Below, piece after piece: positions 59,580-64,000 of a stretch of 64,000 nt of DNA (position 1 is its first letter; every line of letters begins with the position of its first letter). Below the pieces are notes generated by a model. That model searched no databases. It worked only from the letters and a program-made list of their open reading frames with translations, and was not told where the DNA came from. Source of the stretch: Candidula unifasciata (Eukaryota > Mollusca > Gastropoda > Stylommatophora > Geomitridae); the NCBI GenBank assembly GCA_905116865.2, contig CAJHNH020002580.1:212001-276000 (forward strand), given 5' to 3'. The position numbers were made by a program, and so were the translations under genes.

Positions 59580-60707
59580 CTATTCAAATGTTTCATACAG
59601 CTCTCTTCCTGTCTCCTCCATCGTTATCTGTACGTCAGTTACCCACCCTTTCACCCATAGCTCTCTGTCAAGGTTGACTACCCCATTTCCTTTCTCATAT
59701 TCTTTCATTTTGTTGCAAGCCTCGCAAAAGAATAGTGCACTTTCCGCCTTTTTCATCTGTTGCGTTTCGATTGTTCTTTGCCAAGCTAGTTTTTTGTTGC
59801 TACTAAGGCTACCGTTGCCAGTTGTGGCGTAGTTACTAGTACTGCAATAATTACCGTCCTTCAATGATATATCCAGCTCCACATTTTTTCCTTCAGCGAT
59901 CTTCTCTTCAAACATTTTAACAAAATCAGTAGTAAATAAAGATTCCTTGTTGAGTATATTTTTATCTACAGTATCCTGCTGGGTATTTTGAGTATATATT
60001 TGCGTCTTCGTTTTGTCTACTTTTTGTTTAAAGTACCATTTTCTAAACTGCTTAATTCTCTTCCTGACAGACATTTGTTTCTCTATAGTTGTCATTTTTA
60101 ACAGTGGTCTGTCGTCTTCAGTTCTCTCTGGACATATGTCGTTTACATTTCTCGTTGAGGCCATTTTGTTACGTCTAAGATACATCGACTTTTGCCACAA
60201 ATTATTTCCTTCAGTATTCTTAATCGTTATCTTTGTTTTGACTGTGAACTTTCTAGACTCGTTTATATTCCCTGGTGATAATTTGGTGTTTTCAAATTTA
60301 GACAACACCAGCTTTGTAGAATTCTTGTCGTTGGAAGTGTTAGGTTGCATAACAGCCTCGCCTAGCAGATTCTTCTCCCTATTCTGCCTTGACTTTGAGG
60401 AATTTCCATAAACGCCCGGCTGCATCTGGAAAACGGCGGGAAATTCCCCGTTATTTTTCACTAGACTTAGTTCCTTCAAAAGGGTCATTGGGACTATTTG
60501 TCTGCTGGAGTTATTCTTTATGCCTCTGTGTGACACATTAAAACTGGACTTTGCTTTGAGATTTCTGGAGAACAGATTGTTCTTTTCAGCTGAAGAAATA
60601 GTAGGTAAACAAGCGACACCATTTCGCCTGATGTCTTCTTTCATCAAATTCATGATTTTCTCTTCCGTGTTTCTGTGGCTCCACAATGTGAGTGCAGGAT
60701 TCATCGG
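59580..60707 (-). CDS. Unrecognised Lys/Asn/Ser-rich protein, long 3' coding exon
   Basis: An uninterrupted 374-codon frame on the minus strand, by far the longest non-repetitive one in the window. It is preceded by a strong acceptor (ttcagttctcttctgcag, exon from 60707), and the first in-frame Met is the second codon of the exon. Either translation starts there after a 5' UTR intron, or coding continues from exons to the right. The product is basic and hydrophilic, with no signal peptide or membrane helix. Notable segments are MSVRKRIKQFRKWYFKQK (about 210-228) and FFCEACNKMKEYEKG (about 327-341), the latter with a single CxxC. I recognise no domain. Predicted disorder and a nuclear or cytoplasmic location are inference. 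No repeat copy of it appears elsewhere here, which argues against a transposon origin. Confidence 0.65.
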   Translation of the reverse strand, partial: PMNPALTLWSHRNTEEKIMNLMKEDIRRNGVACLPTISSAEKNNLFSRNLKAKSSFNVSHRGIKNNSSRQIVPMTLLKELSLVKNNGEFPAVFQMQPGVYGNSSKSRQNREKNLLGEAVMQPNTSNDKNSTKLVLSKFENTKLSPGNINESRKFTVKTKITIKNTEGNNLWQKSMYLRRNKMASTRNVNDICPERTEDDRPLLKMTTIEKQMSVRKRIKQFRKWYFKQKVDKTKTQIYTQNTQQDTVDKNILNKESLFTTDFVKMFEEKIAEGKNVELDISLKDGNYCSTSNYATTGNGSLSSNKKLAWQRTIETQQMKKAESALFFCEACNKMKEYEKGNGVVNLDRELWVKGWVTDVQITMEETGRELYETFE

Positions 60708-60966
60708 CTGCAGAAGAGAACTGAATAAATCAGTCAGTGCAAGATAACGTTACTATTTACAGACGTAATGTTACATGCTTTGTTTTCAGCGGCACTCGAA
60801 CCTCGGACCTTAGGCACTGTTGGCATCCTCACCCCCCCCCCCACCCACCACCGAAAATGTTAAGAGATTGTGGGAGCTTAGCCCCTACAAGTAAATAGTC
60901 TAAGTTCTAACCACCCCGGCCATTTATAAAAATTATTTTGTTATTTGACGAAGCACTCTCTGCACA

Positions 60967-60991
60967 CCCCCCCCCCCCCCCCCCCCCCCCC
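60967..60991 (+). repeat. Homopolymeric C tract
   Basis: About 25 consecutive C; a shorter C run is at 60832-60842. Confidence 0.9.
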
Positions 60992-61369
60992 GATACCCAG
61001 ATTGTCATTGTGTTGGCACACCTGGTAGTTACAATACATTTCTGGAGAGGCATTTGGCCCGTGGCCGTCTTCTGGATGCTCTGGGCCTATACCCCCGTGG
61101 GAAGGCACGAATTACCTGTAATAATATAACTAGACGGCTAGGAAAGGCCACCATTTGCTTTATAATCCCACCAACATTTATCCAAACCGACTCTAACAAT
61201 AAACATACAATGGACTTATTAGCATCTTTCTCACTTTCCACACGATAGTTCATTGTTGTGCTATATGGGACAGGGCATCGCAGCCTATATCGATGGCCAG
61301 AAAGACTTGCAAGACCCCTCTCCGAAGCACAAAGCCTGAAAGTATTGTAGAGACCCGTGTGTTGCCAAT

Positions 61370-61600
61370 ACAGCATGATCTCCCTTTCTGCATGCCTTGT
61401 TTACTCCACATGAGAGATCATAGCCAACACGTTGAAAATAAAACAAGCTGTAGAAGCTGCCAGTTGAGAAGAGCAGTGCTCACTATCGACCTGTCAGTGC
61501 TTTCCTCCTACACCAGCTGCCGAACAAGGCTTAATGCCTTGTCTGCTCTGCTATAACATTTATTTACCAGGTTTCATCAGGCTAGTAGTAGTATATGATG
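61370..61600 (+). repeat. Dispersed repeat family R2, copy 3
   Basis: gccttgtttactccacatga, aaaataaaacaagctgtaga, agctgccag, cttaatgccttgtctgctct and aggtttcatcaggc parallel 15415-15610 and 9693-9808. Confidence 0.55.
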
Positions 61601-61769
61601 TGAAGGCTAAGTATTTTTTCAGGAATAATCCTGCGGCTAACGAAGAATATGGATTGAATAAGGAAAACACTGTGTGAGTATATTTCTACTGCTCCAAGGT
61701 GCTGTCAAGGGGACATTACCGGTGAAACTCCTTCCTCTATATGGTTACCTCTTTTGGAGATTTTATCAA

Positions 61770-62145
61770 CAGGCTCAAAGAAGAAAAAACGACAGCCTTA
61801 ACTAAAACACTGAGCTTTCACAAATGACACAAGGAAGAAAGAAAAAAAAACTTCACCAAACAACTGAGTCTCTACAAATGACAGAAAGAACGGGGAAAAA
61901 CTTAGTCTTCACCAGCCACTGAGCCTTCACCCATGATTCAAAGAAGAAAAAATCCAGTCTTCACCAGCCACTGAGCCTTCACCCATGATTCAAAGAAGAA
62001 AAAATCCAGTCTTCACCAGCCACTGAGCCTTCACCCATGATTCAAAGAAGAAAAAATCCGGTCTTCACCAGCCACTGAGCCTTCACCCATGATTCAAAGA
62101 AGAAGAAAAATTTATTCTTCACAAACCACTAAGCCTGCACTAGTG
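61770..62145 (+). repeat. 52-bp tandem repeat, about 7 units
   Basis: Units run ccagtcttcaccagccactg, agccttcacccatgattcaa, agaagaaaaaat. Four central copies (gattcaaag at 61935, 61987, 62039, 62091) are almost identical and flanking units are diverged, the usual pattern of homogenisation in the middle of an array. Confidence 0.9.
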
Positions 62146-63119
62146 AGCCAAAGAATTAAAAAAACCAAACCTCCACCAACATAATGTCCCCTGGCGGCCA
62201 AGTGTTTTCCTTCTTGATTCCCTGTAATCCTTTATTAACCGCAGGATTCATCCTGAAGTAATACGTAGCCTTCGCATCCTACACTACTGACAGTATCCTT
62301 CCTTATGTGCTTCTTTGTGTGAACAACTTGAGAACACACCTTTGAGTGAGTGTATGAACGATTAGAAAAACAATACACAAGAAAATATGTAAAATTCTTG
62401 TAACTATATTAAAATACACAGAAGGGCACCAGAAAAAAAAAGAAGCCTAGGCACCCTCCCACCCCCTCCCCTCTCCCCCCTCCCCTCTCCCCCCTAGAAG
62501 CTGGTGCTGAGCTCCTAAACCTCCCCCAGGTTTGTTAGGAAGCTAAGAACATGCATAGACGTTTTATTTTCACGAATTTTTAATACATAAATTATTTTTA
62601 ATTTATTTCGACAGCATTCATGTGTCACCCAGCATATTATTATTATTGTTATCATTATTACTACTTGCTACTGGTATTATTATTATCATATTACTATTAG
62701 TAATCACTTTAATAAGAAGGCCCCATGTTACCTTTGTGCCGGCGCCTCTGATGAAAAAAAGACTTAACATCAAACACTGAATGCCATGACTGGCACTCTG
62801 TTTTCATATGCCAATGGTATTCCAAGGTTCTTGTCTATTTTTCTTAAAAATGCATCTAGTGCTGTTCGCTGCATGAGTCAGGTAATCTCATTTGGAGCCC
62901 ATATCTCGACAACAGCCCGATACTGGCTACATCAATCCCCTCTAATCCCCTCTCATTGTTCGACATTGCATTTCTCACTTTCAACCTTTCATTTCCTAAG
63001 TGGAAGACAAACAACAACGACAGGCAGTCTTGCTACTTCCTTGTAATGTTGTGATTGTAAATAAAATCATTTTTATAAGGCCTGGTCTCTTTCTCGCTCA
63101 CATGAGATTATTTACTACC

Positions 63120-63735
63120 TTATTCTTCATTCTTCTTCCTATTCCCATTCTTCCTCTTCTTTTTCTTCTTCTTCTACGTCCTCCCCCTCTTCTTCTTCAT
63201 CTTCTTCTTCTTCTTCTTCTTCTTCTTCTTCTTCTTCTTCTTCTTCTTCTTCTTCTTCTTCTTCTTCTTCTTCTTCTTCTTCTTCTTCTTCTTCTTCTTC
63301 TTCTTCTTCTTCTTCTTCTTCTTCTTCTTCTTTTTCTTCTTCTTCTTCTACTACTTCCTCTTTTTCTTCTTCTTCTTCATCTTCTTCTTCTTCTTCTTCT
63401 TCTTCTTCTTCTTCTTCTTCTTCTTCTTCTTCTTCTTCTTCTTCTTCTTCTTCTTCTTCTTCTTCTTCTTCTTCTTCTTTTTCTTTCTCCTCCTCCTCAT
63501 CCCCTCCTCTTCTTCTTCTTCTTCTTCTTTCTTCTTCTTCTTCTTCTTCTTCTTCTTCTTCTTCTTCTTCTTCTTCTTCTTCTTCTTCTTCTTCTTCTTC
63601 TTCTTCTTTTTCTTCTTCTTCTTCTTCTTCTTTATTCGTCCTATTTTTCTTTTTCGTCTTTTCCTTCTTCCTCTTCTTCTTTCTCCTCCTCTTTCTCCTC
63701 CTCCTCTTTCTCCTCCTCCTGTTATTCTTCTTCGT
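63120..63735 (+). repeat. (TTC)n microsatellite block
   Basis: About 600 bp of TTC repeats in several phases, with TCC-rich interruptions. The long Leu-rich frame over it is an artefact. Confidence 0.97.
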
Positions 63736-63777
63736 GTCCGCTTTTGCCCTTTATAAAGGGCAGATAGCAGAAGTTTT

Positions 63778-64000
63778 TTTTTTCTCAGTGGGCATTGTTC
63801 TAACTGTGTTGTAATGTCTTCAGTTCTCAGTGGGCATTGTTATAACTGTATCGTAATGTCTTCATTTCTCAGTAGGCATTGTTCTAACTGTATCGTAATG
63901 TCTTTATTTCTCAGTGGGCATTGTTCTAACAGTATCGTAATGTCTTCATTTCTCAGTGGGCATTGTTCTAACAGTATCGTAATGTCTTCATTTCTCAGTG
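63778..64000 (+). repeat. 42-bp tandem repeat running off the window
   Basis: Unit tttctcagtgggcattgttc, taactgtatcgtaatgtctt, ca. At least five copies, starting at 63783 with a regular 42-bp step, and continuing past 64000. Confidence 0.95.

Noticed and set aside
63000..63767. 255-codon Leu-rich frame
   Set aside because: Product of (TTC)n in several phases; no non-repetitive coding signature.

Overview
This is a eukaryotic, intron-rich, repeat-dense genomic window. It has canonical GT-AG introns of several kilobases, many LINE and SINE remnants, long microsatellites and one 833-base assembly gap (51147-51979). The mixture of RNase-H-type LINE tails, tRNA-headed SINEs, large (CAGA)n, (TTC)n and (CT)n tracts and an ENTPD5/6-like gene suggests a lophotrochozoan, most likely a gastropod mollusc. 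That assignment is inference; nothing here fixes the species.

Three protein-coding loci can be supported. (1) Positions 586-4848 (+) hold the last two coding exons of a calmodulin-like EF-hand protein with a Ser/Lys-rich tail; its 5' part lies left of the window. (2) Positions 28879-48945 (-) hold what looks like a complete secreted ecto-nucleoside triphosphate diphosphohydrolase (ENTPD5/6-like apyrase). I reconstruct nine coding exons whose splice phases all agree, giving 419 residues. Its last coding exon exists in two homologous versions (28879-28937 and 30780-30949). (3) Positions 59580-60707 (-) hold a long open exon of an unrecognised Lys/Asn-rich protein. Genes 1 and 2 converge, with about 24 kb of repeat-filled DNA between them.

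The rest is mostly mobile and satellite DNA. 1-4.7 kb: intron with LINE remnants, (CT)n and MITEs. 4.85-9.8 kb: AT-rich spacer with a 1.1 kb TTAA-flanked inverted-repeat element and a perfect hairpin. 9.81-14.35 kb: an array of about 67 copies of a 68-bp unit with higher-order structure. 14.3-28.6 kb: decayed minisatellites interrupted by LINE, SINE and MITE insertions. 28.6-49 kb: the ENTPD gene, whose introns carry LINEs, a foldback element, (CAGA)n, a minisatellite with a 106-bp-arm inverted repeat, and three related open fragments that may be relics of an interleukin-17-like exon. 49-59.5 kb: microsatellites, the gap, several SINEs and RT/RNase H fragments. 61-64 kb: 52-bp and 42-bp tandem repeats and (TTC)n.

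I see no operons, CRISPR arrays or prokaryotic features. The points most worth follow-up are the duplicated ENTPD terminal exon, its altered phosphate-binding loop, the possible IL-17-like exon relics in its introns, the TTAA-element family that lands inside decayed satellites, and hammerhead-core-like motifs in a dispersed repeat. All functional statements rest on reading the sequence and on family knowledge; no database search was possible.
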